Assembly (NCBI GenBank): GCA_017303455.1
Contig: JAFLBM010000032.1
Span: forward strand, 1-39,726
Direction: 5' to 3'
Length of the DNA stretch: 39,726 nucleotides
Source of the DNA: Chitinophagales bacterium
GTDB lineage: Bacteria; Bacteroidota; Bacteroidia; Chitinophagales; Chitinophagaceae
Shown here: in pieces, positions 7,926-16,198 of the stretch
How positions within the stretch are numbered: the first letter of the stretch is position 1
Layout: each line of letters starts with the position of its first letter
Position numbers and translations under genes: made by a program
The notes under the pieces: model-generated
Databases searched by the model: none
What the model was told of the DNA's origin: nothing
Seen by the model: the letters and a program-made list of their open reading frames with translations, nothing else

Positions 7926-8306
7926 ATGAAAAAAATTCTACTCAATACATCCCGCGGCAGTTTTTTAATTGATACCAATGTCATTATACGTGTGGAAGCT
8001 TCTTCCAATTACTCAAAAGTTTTCTTTAGTGATGGCAAAATGCTGCTGACAGCAAAATTACTGTCTTGGTTTGAAGAACAGTTGGAAGAGGAATCCTTCA
8101 CCCGCTTACACCGCAGCCACCTGATAAATAACCGGTATTTGCAATTACAGAAATGCAGCGGAAAAGCAGTGGAGCTGCTGAACGGGAAAACTGTTCCAGT
8201 TTCACGACGAAGAAAAAAAGAGGTACTGCAAAAACTGGCGGCAGCCTGTGCCTTGTTATTTTTCTTTTCTTATCCTGCCATTGCAAACCCGGCAGCGCAT
8301 TATTAG
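7926..8306 (+). CDS. Stand-alone LytTR DNA-binding protein with hydrophobic C-terminal tail
   Basis: 126 residues with no receiver domain. Residues 1-100 form a LytTR domain (VIIRVEASSNYSKVFFSDG, FTRLHRSHLINNRY, KTVPVSRRRKKE). Residues 104-120 are strongly hydrophobic (LAAACALLFFFSYPAIA) directly after a basic stretch RRRKKE, so the protein may be tail-anchored in the inner membrane by a single C-terminal helix. It follows the fibre gene by 100 bp on the same strand and ends 25 bp before the stop codon of convergent tyrS. A role in regulating the fibre gene or in cross-talk with the LytTR response regulator is inference. Confidence 0.78.
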   Translation: MKKILLNTSRGSFLIDTNVIIRVEASSNYSKVFFSDGKMLLTAKLLSWFEEQLEEESFTRLHRSHLINNRYLQLQKCSGKAVELLNGKTVPVSRRRKKEVLQKLAAACALLFFFSYPAIANPAAHY

Positions 8307-8331
8307 GAATACACAATACTATGAGGAAGAT

Positions 8332-9609
8332 TTAAACAGCCCTTACGAGGTAATAATTCTTCTTGCCTTTCTGCACCAGGATATATTTACCATGCAGGAG
8401 AAGAGAACTGTCAATAGTCATTTGCACATTTTCTACTTTCTTCCGGTTGATGCTGACGCCACCACCCTGTACTGTTTTTCGGGCTTCTCCTTTACTTGGA
8501 AATATATTTGTTTCAGCTAAAAAAGAAACCACTTCAATACCTGCTGTAATTTTGTCGTTGCTAAAATCAGATTTTACCACGCCTTCCATTCCTTCCAGGT
8601 CTTTAATGCTCAATGATTCTGCCGGGGCTGTTTGATTGGCAAAAAGTTTTTGGGTTGTTTCAATGGCTTTTGCTAATTCATCTTTCCCATGCACAAATGC
8701 AGTTATCTCTTCGGCTAAACGTTTTTGTAAACTACGCTGACCAGGATCTTTACTGTGTTCAGTTAAAATCGTTTCTATTTCTGCTTTGGATAAGAACGTA
8801 AATATTTTGATCCACTTTTCTGCATCGGTATCACTGGCATTGAGCCAGAACTGGTAAAACTGGTAAGGCGATGTTCTGACAGGATCAAGCCATACATTTC
8901 CGCTTTCGGTTTTACCAAACTTGCCTCCATCTGCTTTTGTGATCAGGGGATTGGTAAACACAAAAGCTTCGCCACCCACTTTCCTGCGGATCAGTTCGGT
9001 GCCGGTCGTCATATTGCCCCACTGATCGCTGCCCCCCATTTGCAGTTTACAATTTTTATGCTGGTAGAGCCAGTAAAAGTCATAACCCTGCATCATTTGG
9101 TAGGCAAATTCAGTATAGCTGATCCCAGTTTCTCCTTCAATACGTTTTTTAACACTGTCCTTAGCCATCATATAGTTGACCGTTATGTGCTTGCCGGCGT
9201 CTCTCAGGAAGTCTATAAACGATATATTTCGGAACCAATCGTAGTTGTTTGCCATTTCAGCGGCATTGGGTTTGGCCGGGTCAAAATCAAGAAATTTTTC
9301 TAACTGCGCTTTAACTCCCGCCACATTTTTCTGCAGCACTTCTTCACTGAGCAGGTTTCGTTCTTCGCTTTTCCCACTAGGATCTCCAACCATACCGGTG
9401 GCACCGCCGACTAAGGCAATGGGTTTATGGCCAGCCTTTTGAAAATGAACGAGTAACAAGATGGGTACCAGGCTGCCAATATGAAGGCTGTCAGCGGTTG
9501 GGTCAAACCCGATATAGCCGGTCGTCATTTCTTTTTTCAATTGTTCTTCGGTGCCGGGCATAATATCCTGGATCATCCCTCTCCATCGTAATTCTTCGAT
9601 CATGTTCAT
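8332..9609 (-). CDS. tyrS: Tyrosyl-tRNA synthetase
   Basis: Class I synthetase charging tRNA-Tyr in the cytosol. From the preferred start (ATG at 9609) it is 425 residues, normal for bacterial TyrRS. The HIGH-type motif is HIGS (residues 43-46), the KMSKS-type motif is KFGKT (about 230-234), and the tyrosine pocket is seen in YQMMQGYDFYWL and GGSDQWGN. The C-terminal 65 residues form an S4-like tRNA-binding domain. An ATG at 9633 lies inside the putative -7 promoter element and would add eight residues absent from most homologues, so it is rejected. An ATG at 9603 is also possible. A tRNA-Tyr gene occurs 18 kb away in the tuf cluster. Confidence 0.96.
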   Translation of the reverse strand: MNMIEELRWRGMIQDIMPGTEEQLKKEMTTGYIGFDPTADSLHIGSLVPILLLVHFQKAGHKPIALVGGATGMVGDPSGKSEERNLLSEEVLQKNVAGVKAQLEKFLDFDPAKPNAAEMANNYDWFRNISFIDFLRDAGKHITVNYMMAKDSVKKRIEGETGISYTEFAYQMMQGYDFYWLYQHKNCKLQMGGSDQWGNMTTGTELIRRKVGGEAFVFTNPLITKADGGKFGKTESGNVWLDPVRTSPYQFYQFWLNASDTDAEKWIKIFTFLSKAEIETILTEHSKDPGQRSLQKRLAEEITAFVHGKDELAKAIETTQKLFANQTAPAESLSIKDLEGMEGVVKSDFSNDKITAGIEVVSFLAETNIFPSKGEARKTVQGGGVSINRKKVENVQMTIDSSLLLHGKYILVQKGKKNYYLVRAV

Positions 9610-9630
9610 AAAGTCGCTTAAGATTTGCGG

Positions 9631-9638
9631 CAAAAGTA
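9631..9638 (-). promoter_or_regulatory. Bacteroidota -7 element for tyrS
   Basis: On the minus strand this octamer reads TACTTTTG, matching TAnnTTTG. It lies about 22 bases before the chosen start at 9609, which leaves a short leader. No good -33 TTTG is visible, so this rests on the -7 alone. Confidence 0.5.
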
Positions 9639-9813
9639 AGACAGAATGGGTTTGTTACGCTACCGGGCAATATTTTGCTAAACTATTCGTTTTCAGCTAT
9701 TAGCCTTTTTACCTCTCCACCCTATGTTTTTCGGAGGTTAAAGTCTAATTTTACACGTTGTCCGTATCTATGAAAAAACTCTGTCATTCTATTGCTTATT
9801 TGAAAATTCAATA

Positions 9814-10929
9814 ATGAAAACGAACCGCCTTTTTCTAACCCTATTCCTTTCTCTTTTTTTCCTGTCAGCTACTGCACAATTCAGGAAATATTCCAACGAA
9901 TTTTTAAACATAGGAGCTGGTGCCCGGGGGCTTGCAATGGGTAGTGCACAGGTTGCGTCTGTAACCGACGGCACTGCTGGTTACTGGAACCCTGCCGGTT
10001 TGGTGAATATCAAGGATCACCCGCAAGTGAATATCATGCATGCTGAGTATTTTGCCGGTATTGGTAAATATGATTTCGCCAGCATTGCTTTTCCCGGAGC
10101 TAATAATAAAAGAACATTTGCCGTCACCGGTCTTCGTTTTGCCGTGGATGATATCATGAATACATTATTCCTGGTGGAACCCGATGGTTCGCTGAACTAT
10201 AATAATATCCAGGCCTTTTCGTCGGCTGATTATGCGTTCATTTTTTCGTATGCACAAAAACTGAAAGAAACAAAGAATAAGAATATCAATTTTGGAGTAA
10301 ATGCAAAAGTGATCCATCGTAATGTGGGCAAATTTGCCAAGGCCTGGGGCTTTGGTCTAGATGCCGGGTTACAGATATACAGCAAGCAATGGAGGTTCGG
10401 TATTTCCGGCCGTGATATCAGTACTACCTTCAATGCCTGGTCATTTACTTTCACCGAACGGGAAAAGGAAGTTCTTTATCTGACAAACAATGAAATACCT
10501 GTTAAATCAACAGAATCTACTGCCCCACGTCTGGTACTGGGAGTTGCCCGGGACTTTAAGATCAATAAAAAAACAACCTTGCTGGCAGAGCTAAACGCAG
10601 ATGTGACTTTTGATGGAAAGCGTAATACTATTCTCAGTTCTGACCCCGTGAGTGTGGATCCAAAACTCGGTCTTGAATGTAATTTCAACAACGTATTCTA
10701 CCTGCGTGCAGGCATTAATAATTTCCAAAAAGCTTTGGCTGACGGTGATACACTTAACCAGAAAAAAGTGTGGATCTACCAGCCCAGTGCAGGTGCTGGT
10801 TTCAGGATATCAAATGTGACCATTGATTATGCGTTTACCAACCTGGCCAATCAATCCAATCCTTTATTCACCCATGTTTTTTCCTTGCGGTTAGATATGG
10901 TGGGCGATAAAAACAAAACGAAAAAGTGA
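9814..10929 (+). CDS. PorV/PorQ-family outer-membrane protein
   Basis: 371 residues with a signal peptide (MKTNRLFLTLFLSLFFLSATAQ). The first mature segment, NEFLNIGAGARGLAMGSAQVA followed by GTAGYWNPAGL, is the hallmark of the PorV/PorQ (FadL-like) beta-barrel family of the type IX secretion system. The rest alternates beta strands, with a terminal FSLRLDMV typical of an outer-membrane barrel end. In Porphyromonas gingivalis PorV shuttles translocated cargo to the sortase PorU. Here a PorU-like C25 peptidase gene starts 25 bp downstream, so the two are likely co-transcribed. Whether this is the main PorV or a dedicated paralogue for this peptidase cannot be decided from the window. Confidence 0.85.
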   Translation: MKTNRLFLTLFLSLFFLSATAQFRKYSNEFLNIGAGARGLAMGSAQVASVTDGTAGYWNPAGLVNIKDHPQVNIMHAEYFAGIGKYDFASIAFPGANNKRTFAVTGLRFAVDDIMNTLFLVEPDGSLNYNNIQAFSSADYAFIFSYAQKLKETKNKNINFGVNAKVIHRNVGKFAKAWGFGLDAGLQIYSKQWRFGISGRDISTTFNAWSFTFTEREKEVLYLTNNEIPVKSTESTAPRLVLGVARDFKINKKTTLLAELNADVTFDGKRNTILSSDPVSVDPKLGLECNFNNVFYLRAGINNFQKALADGDTLNQKKVWIYQPSAGAGFRISNVTIDYAFTNLANQSNPLFTHVFSLRLDMVGDKNKTKK

Positions 10930-10954
10930 TCTGTATCCCGATAAATCTAATTGT

Positions 10955-13900
10955 ATGAAACGATTTTTACTTTTGTTATTCATTTGTACTGGTTTTGCTG
11001 CCCACTCGCAGGTATATAATAACGAATGGATCGACTATAGCAAAACCTATTATAAATTCAAAGTGGCTGTTAACGGTGTTTACCGGATCAGTCAACCCAC
11101 ACTTTCTTCTATAGGTCTCGGTAGTGCAGCAGCACAGGATTTCCAGTTATGGAGAAATGGGAAAGAAGTTCCTCTGTATACCACTGTGCAAACAGGTGCA
11201 ATGGGGGCTGCAGATTATATTGAGTTCTGGGGAGAAATGAATGATGGAAGGCCGGATAATATGCTTTACCGGGAAGCCGATTTCCAGCTAAACAATAGGT
11301 GGAGTTTACAAACAGATACGGCGGCTTATTTTCTAACCGTAAATCCCGGCGCTGCAAATCTTCGCCTGGTACCCACAGCTAATACGATAACAGGCAGCCC
11401 CGCAGCTGAACCTTTTTTCATGTATGCAGCAGGAAAGTATTACAGAGATAGATTGAATGCAGGCTATGCGCAAGTAGTTGGTGAAAATGTATACTCTTCA
11501 GCTTACGATAAAGGAGAAGGCTGGTCCTCCAGTGATATTGGTAAAAATGTTACCCGTACGGAAAGCTTGCCAAACCTTTACGTTTACACCGGGCCTGGTG
11601 CTCCTGGGGCAGAATTTAAAATTCATGCGAGTGGAAATAACGGGCTAAACCCAAGGACATTTCGGGTAAAGATCAATGGTGATTCAATACTTGGACAGGA
11701 AATGAATTTTTTCGATTATGTAAAAGTGACAAAGCCGGTAGGCTTATCATCAATCAGCAGTGGAACTGCAACTGTTGAAATCACAAATTTGGCCACCGTA
11801 CCCGGTTCCGACCGGATGGTGGTCGGTATGTTTGAATTAAAATATCCGCGGCAATTCAATTTTGGTAATACCCGCAGTTTTCCTTTCCGTTTACCGGCGA
11901 ATGCCAGTGGAAATTATCTTGAGATCAGCAATTTTAATTATGGAAGTACTGCACCTGTTTTATATGATATTACAAACAATAGAAGATATGTAGCTGATAT
12001 AACCAATCCCGCTATTATCAAGATTGCTTTATTACCTTCTGCTGTTGAAAGGGAACTGGTACTGGTAAGCCAGGAGGCAGTAGCTATTACAGATGTTACT
12101 ACTTTTCAGCAGAGAAATTTCGTGAATTATGAGTTGGCAGCCAACCAGGGAAATTATTTGATCATTACACATCCTTTACTACTCAACGGATCCAACGGAA
12201 CCCACCCGGTAGATGAGTATAAAAATTACCGGGGCTCAGCAGCCGGGGGTAACCACAATGCAAAAATATACCTGATCGATGAACTCGTAGATCAGTTTGG
12301 CTTAGGAATAAAATTTCATCCGTTGTCTATCCGCAATTTTATTCTTTGGGCCCGGGCAAAATATACAAACCCTGTAAAGAATGTTTTGCTCGTCGGTAAA
12401 GGGATAAATTATATCCAGTACAGGGCCAATGAGAGCCATGCTGATCTCGGCAAATTGGCTTTCATACCCACATTTGGTCACCCGGCTTCTGATATGCTTC
12501 TGGCCGCAGACCCGGGGTTGGATGAAATTCCAAAGGTTTCAATAGGCAGGTTAGCTGTTATTACCGGCGATGAATTAACTACGTACCTCAATAAAGTGAT
12601 TCAGTATGAACAGGCCCAGGCTTTTCAATCACCACTGATCCAGGATAAGGCCTGGATGAAAAATGTTGCTCATGTAGTTGGCGCCAGTGACGAGGGCCTT
12701 ACAGCAGCTTTAGAGGCCAGTATGAGCCGGTTTAAAGATATCATTGCCGATACTCTCTACGGGGCTAACGTGCAGACATTCACAAAAAGTTCCGCTGAAA
12801 CGGTTGAACAGACAAGTAATACAAGAATAAAGAACCTTTTTGAAGAAGGATTGGGGCTGGTTACCTATTTTGGCCACTCTTCTGCAACTACTTTAGAGTT
12901 CAATCTTGATAACCCACAGAATTATAATAACCCGGGCAAGTATCCTTTATTCATACTCCTGGGATGTAATGCCGGTAACTTTTTTAATTTCAACCCGCTC
13001 CGGTTACAAACCAAAGAAACCATCTCCGAAAAATATGTGCTGGCGCAAAACAGTGGAAGTATTGCCACTATTGCCAGTACCCATCTCGGGATTGTTCATT
13101 ACCTGGATATTTATAATACAAAAAACTATACTGCTTTTAGTGTAAATAAGTACGGCGAGACAATGGGTGAAGTCATGATCGAAGCGATTATACAAGTATA
13201 TAACCTGACAACTCAAAACGATTATTATGCCCGGTTCCATTTAGAACAATCAACTTTACATGGCGACCCGGCATTGAAAATTAATTATACGCCAAAACCG
13301 GATTACGTTATTGAAGACCAACTGGTAAAGATCAATCCCTCCTTTATATCTGTAGCGGAAACAAACTTCAAAGTGGATGCAAAGCTGATGAATATCGGTA
13401 AAGCAATTAACCGGGATATTGTCATTGAGGTAAAACGAACCTATCCTGACAACAGTACAGAAATAATCAGGAGAGATACGATTCCGGGAATCAGGTACCT
13501 GGATTCTGTTTCTTATACAATACCGATTGTGGCCACAAGAGACAAAGGACTCAATAAAATCACGATCTCAATTGATGCAGATAATGCGGTGGATGAGTTG
13601 TATGAAACAAATAATAACATTACTAAAGAGTTTTTCATTTTTGAGAATGAAGCAAGGCCAATATCTCCCTATAATTACGCTATTGTTAACCGCCAGGACA
13701 TAAAACTGCATGTATCTACCGCCAATCCGTTCAATGCGGTACAGGAATACAAAATGGAAATAGATACTACTACTTTGTTCAATTCGCCGCTTAAGGTGAC
13801 CCGGACCGTTAATTCAGCCGGTGGTCTTATTTCTTTTGAACCCGGCCTGACATTTACCGACAGCACCGTTTATTACTGGAGAGTATCTCCGACGCCGGCC

Positions 13901-16087
13901 ACAGGGGAGCGGATATGGAATAACGCATCATTTATTTATTTACCCGGCAGCGATGCAGGATTTAACCAGTCACATTTTTACCAGCACACTAAATCGGAGC
14001 TGACCAGGATGTCTCTTGATACAGCTTCGAGATTATGGAAGTTCAATGAGTCCATGAATAATATCTTCCTGCGGATGGGAACCTATTTTACGAGCGGTTC
14101 AACGCAGGAAGGATCGTTAACAACTTCCTTCAACGGGGAACCGTTGGTAAGGCTTACCAACTGGTTTTCATCACTGGTCTTTAGTGTGGTACACCCGGTT
14201 ACATTTCATCCGTGGAGAAACCAGGTGGTAGTTCCGCACTCCTATGCTGGTGAACCGGCCAACCCCAGTTCGCTTGGCCAGGGCCTATACGGAAGTACTT
14301 CCCCTTTATTTATTAATAACCGTCCATATAGTTTTGAATTCCGGTACACAGATACTGCAAGCAGGAGAAAGATCATGAACTTTATGCGTGACAGTATCCC
14401 GGATGGCTATTATGTAGTCGTTAAAAACTTCACCTTGTATCCTGGAGATTACCCGGCTTTCCCGGTTGCTTATGCTACAGATTGGGCGGCTGATGAAGCT
14501 TTATACGGTCCGGGCCAATCATTGTACCATTATTTAAGAAATGCAGGCTTCGCAGGTATTGATTCTTTCTACAGGGCAAGGCCATTCGGACTTGTATACC
14601 GGAAGAATGATCCTTCCTTTACTCCCAAATGGATGGTAGGGGATGGAGTCTATGATAATCCGACATTATCAGTGGATTGCCCTTCGCCAGATACATTGGG
14701 CTATATATACTCACCTGTTTTTGGTCGTGCCAAAGCATGGAAGCAGTTATTCTGGAGAGGTTCTGCTGTACCGGATGTTACACCGGGAGATGCACCATCC
14801 ATTGATGTGGTTGGTGTAAGACTTGATGGCACAGAGAATACTTTATACACTTCTCTTCAGCTCAGTCAGCAGGATTATGATATCTCAGCAATTGATGCAG
14901 TTGAATATCCATACCTGCGTTTGCGGATGCGGAATGTTGACTCAATTCATTATACAGCATACCAATTAAGATACTGGCGACTGACCTATGACCCTATACC
15001 CGAAGGCGCTGTGGCCCCTAACTTATTCTTTACTACAAAAGATACTGTTGATATAGGAGAGCCTTTGGACTATAAGGTTGCCTTCAAGAATATAAGTGAT
15101 GCTGATTTTGACAGTCTCAAAATAAAAATGGTTATTACGGACAGAAATAATATAGCTAATATTATTCCGGTGCCAAGAAGAAAACCATTACTTACGGTGA
15201 GCCCCAATGATACATTACATATAGGAACCACTATACAAACCCATAATCTTCCCGGGAAAAATACACTATACGTGGAAGTGAACCCGGATGAGGACCAACC
15301 TGAGCAATATCACTTCAATAATTTCACGTTCCGTGATTTTTACGTAAGACCGGATAGCCTTAATCCATTACTGGATGTAACCTTTGACGGGGTTCATATA
15401 CTGAACAGGGATATCGTTTCATCAAAACCAGATATTATAGTTAAGCTGAAAGACGAAGCAAAATGGATGATCCTGGACGACAATAGCCTGGCGAAAGTTT
15501 CTGTCAGGTTCCCGGATGGAAGTATCAGGCAGTTCCAGTTTAACAGTGATACCCTGCAGTTTACCCCGGCGGGGCAGGCACCCAATACGGACAATACTGC
15601 TACAATCAATTTTAAGCCCCACTTCCTGGTTGATGGAGATTATGAACTGATCGTTTCCGGAAAAGACAGGAGTGATAATGCAGCCGGTAATATAGAATAC
15701 AGGGTGGCGTTCCAGGTGATCAATAAGCCGATGATCTCCAATATGCTTAATTACCCGAATCCGTTTACTACTTCTACTGCGTTTGTATTTACGATAACCG
15801 GCAGTGAAGTGCCCCAGAATATCCGGATCCAGGTAATGACCATCACCGGTAAGATTGTCAGGGAGATAACAAAGGATGAATTAGGACCATTACATATCGG
15901 AAGGAATATCACCGAATTCAAATGGGATGGAACGGATGAATATGGCCAGAAACTGGCGAATGGTATTTATCTGTACCGGGTGATCACCAACCTGAATGGT
16001 AAGTCACTTGATAAATATAAAGCTGAAGGTGATAATACGGATAAATATTTCAATAAGGGATACGGTAAAATGTACCTGATGCGCTAA
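10955..16087 (+). CDS. PorU-like C25 (gingipain-type) cysteine peptidase with type IX sorting domain
   Basis: 1710 residues with an N-terminal signal peptide (MKRFLLLLFICTGFAAHSQ). The early segment YKFKVAVNGVYRIS...LSSIGLG resembles the N-terminal domain of PorU sortases. The C25 caspase-like fold spans about 420-780, with catalytic candidates His641 (TYFGHSSATTLEF) and Cys671 (LLGCNAGNFFN), 30 residues apart as in gingipains. A CARDB-like adhesive module follows (about 800-900), then further beta domains. The C-terminal 115 residues contain NYPNPF (near 1599-1604), a FlgD-like region (FKWDGTDEYGQKLANGIYLYRV) and the ending GKMYLMR, all features of type IX-exported proteins. It is longer than ordinary PorU (about 1100-1300), so it is either a second PorU-type sortase or a surface protease using its own PorV partner upstream. 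Confidence 0.87.
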   Translation: MKRFLLLLFICTGFAAHSQVYNNEWIDYSKTYYKFKVAVNGVYRISQPTLSSIGLGSAAAQDFQLWRNGKEVPLYTTVQTGAMGAADYIEFWGEMNDGRPDNMLYREADFQLNNRWSLQTDTAAYFLTVNPGAANLRLVPTANTITGSPAAEPFFMYAAGKYYRDRLNAGYAQVVGENVYSSAYDKGEGWSSSDIGKNVTRTESLPNLYVYTGPGAPGAEFKIHASGNNGLNPRTFRVKINGDSILGQEMNFFDYVKVTKPVGLSSISSGTATVEITNLATVPGSDRMVVGMFELKYPRQFNFGNTRSFPFRLPANASGNYLEISNFNYGSTAPVLYDITNNRRYVADITNPAIIKIALLPSAVERELVLVSQEAVAITDVTTFQQRNFVNYELAANQGNYLIITHPLLLNGSNGTHPVDEYKNYRGSAAGGNHNAKIYLIDELVDQFGLGIKFHPLSIRNFILWARAKYTNPVKNVLLVGKGINYIQYRANESHADLGKLAFIPTFGHPASDMLLAADPGLDEIPKVSIGRLAVITGDELTTYLNKVIQYEQAQAFQSPLIQDKAWMKNVAHVVGASDEGLTAALEASMSRFKDIIADTLYGANVQTFTKSSAETVEQTSNTRIKNLFEEGLGLVTYFGHSSATTLEFNLDNPQNYNNPGKYPLFILLGCNAGNFFNFNPLRLQTKETISEKYVLAQNSGSIATIASTHLGIVHYLDIYNTKNYTAFSVNKYGETMGEVMIEAIIQVYNLTTQNDYYARFHLEQSTLHGDPALKINYTPKPDYVIEDQLVKINPSFISVAETNFKVDAKLMNIGKAINRDIVIEVKRTYPDNSTEIIRRDTIPGIRYLDSVSYTIPIVATRDKGLNKITISIDADNAVDELYETNNNITKEFFIFENEARPISPYNYAIVNRQDIKLHVSTANPFNAVQEYKMEIDTTTLFNSPLKVTRTVNSAGGLISFEPGLTFTDSTVYYWRVSPTPATGERIWNNASFIYLPGSDAGFNQSHFYQHTKSELTRMSLDTASRLWKFNESMNNIFLRMGTYFTSGSTQEGSLTTSFNGEPLVRLTNWFSSLVFSVVHPVTFHPWRNQVVVPHSYAGEPANPSSLGQGLYGSTSPLFINNRPYSFEFRYTDTASRRKIMNFMRDSIPDGYYVVVKNFTLYPGDYPAFPVAYATDWAADEALYGPGQSLYHYLRNAGFAGIDSFYRARPFGLVYRKNDPSFTPKWMVGDGVYDNPTLSVDCPSPDTLGYIYSPVFGRAKAWKQLFWRGSAVPDVTPGDAPSIDVVGVRLDGTENTLYTSLQLSQQDYDISAIDAVEYPYLRLRMRNVDSIHYTAYQLRYWRLTYDPIPEGAVAPNLFFTTKDTVDIGEPLDYKVAFKNISDADFDSLKIKMVITDRNNIANIIPVPRRKPLLTVSPNDTLHIGTTIQTHNLPGKNTLYVEVNPDEDQPEQYHFNNFTFRDFYVRPDSLNPLLDVTFDGVHILNRDIVSSKPDIIVKLKDEAKWMILDDNSLAKVSVRFPDGSIRQFQFNSDTLQFTPAGQAPNTDNTATINFKPHFLVDGDYELIVSGKDRSDNAAGNIEYRVAFQVINKPMISNMLNYPNPFTTSTAFVFTITGSEVPQNIRIQVMTITGKIVREITKDELGPLHIGRNITEFKWDGTDEYGQKLANGIYLYRVITNLNGKSLDKYKAEGDNTDKYFNKGYGKMYLMR

Positions 16088-16113
16088 AAACGAGATTTTA
16101 AAATTCAAAATAT

Positions 16114-16140
16114 GGGCTGCCTTGTGCAGCCCTTTTCTTT
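16114..16140 (+). terminator. Intrinsic terminator after the C25 peptidase gene
   Basis: GGGCTGC (16114-16120), loop CTTGT, GCAGCCC (16126-16132), then TTTTCTTT. This is a perfect 7-bp stem beginning 26 bases after the stop codon. Confidence 0.85.
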
Positions 16141-16169
16141 ATTCGTAAACCAAAGCAGCCACGAATTGC

Positions 16170-16177
16170 TATTTTTG
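16170..16177 (+). promoter_or_regulatory. Putative -7 element for the hscA-like gene
   Basis: TATTTTTG matches TAnnTTTG and lies 21 bases before the chosen ATG at 16199, after the upstream terminator. No clear -33 element is seen. Confidence 0.4.
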
Positions 16178-16198
16178 CTGTTCGTTCAAAAAAAGTCT

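Noticed and set aside
9634..9813. Riboswitch or T-box upstream of tyrS or porV
   Set aside because: No T-box sequence or specifier loop could be recognised; only a -7 element and small weak hairpins are visible.
16112..16198. N-terminal extension of the Hsp70 gene starting at 16112
   Set aside because: The upstream ATG is part of the C25 gene's terminator hairpin, and the extra 29 residues do not resemble the family; the start at 16199 gives a normal HscA-type N-terminus.
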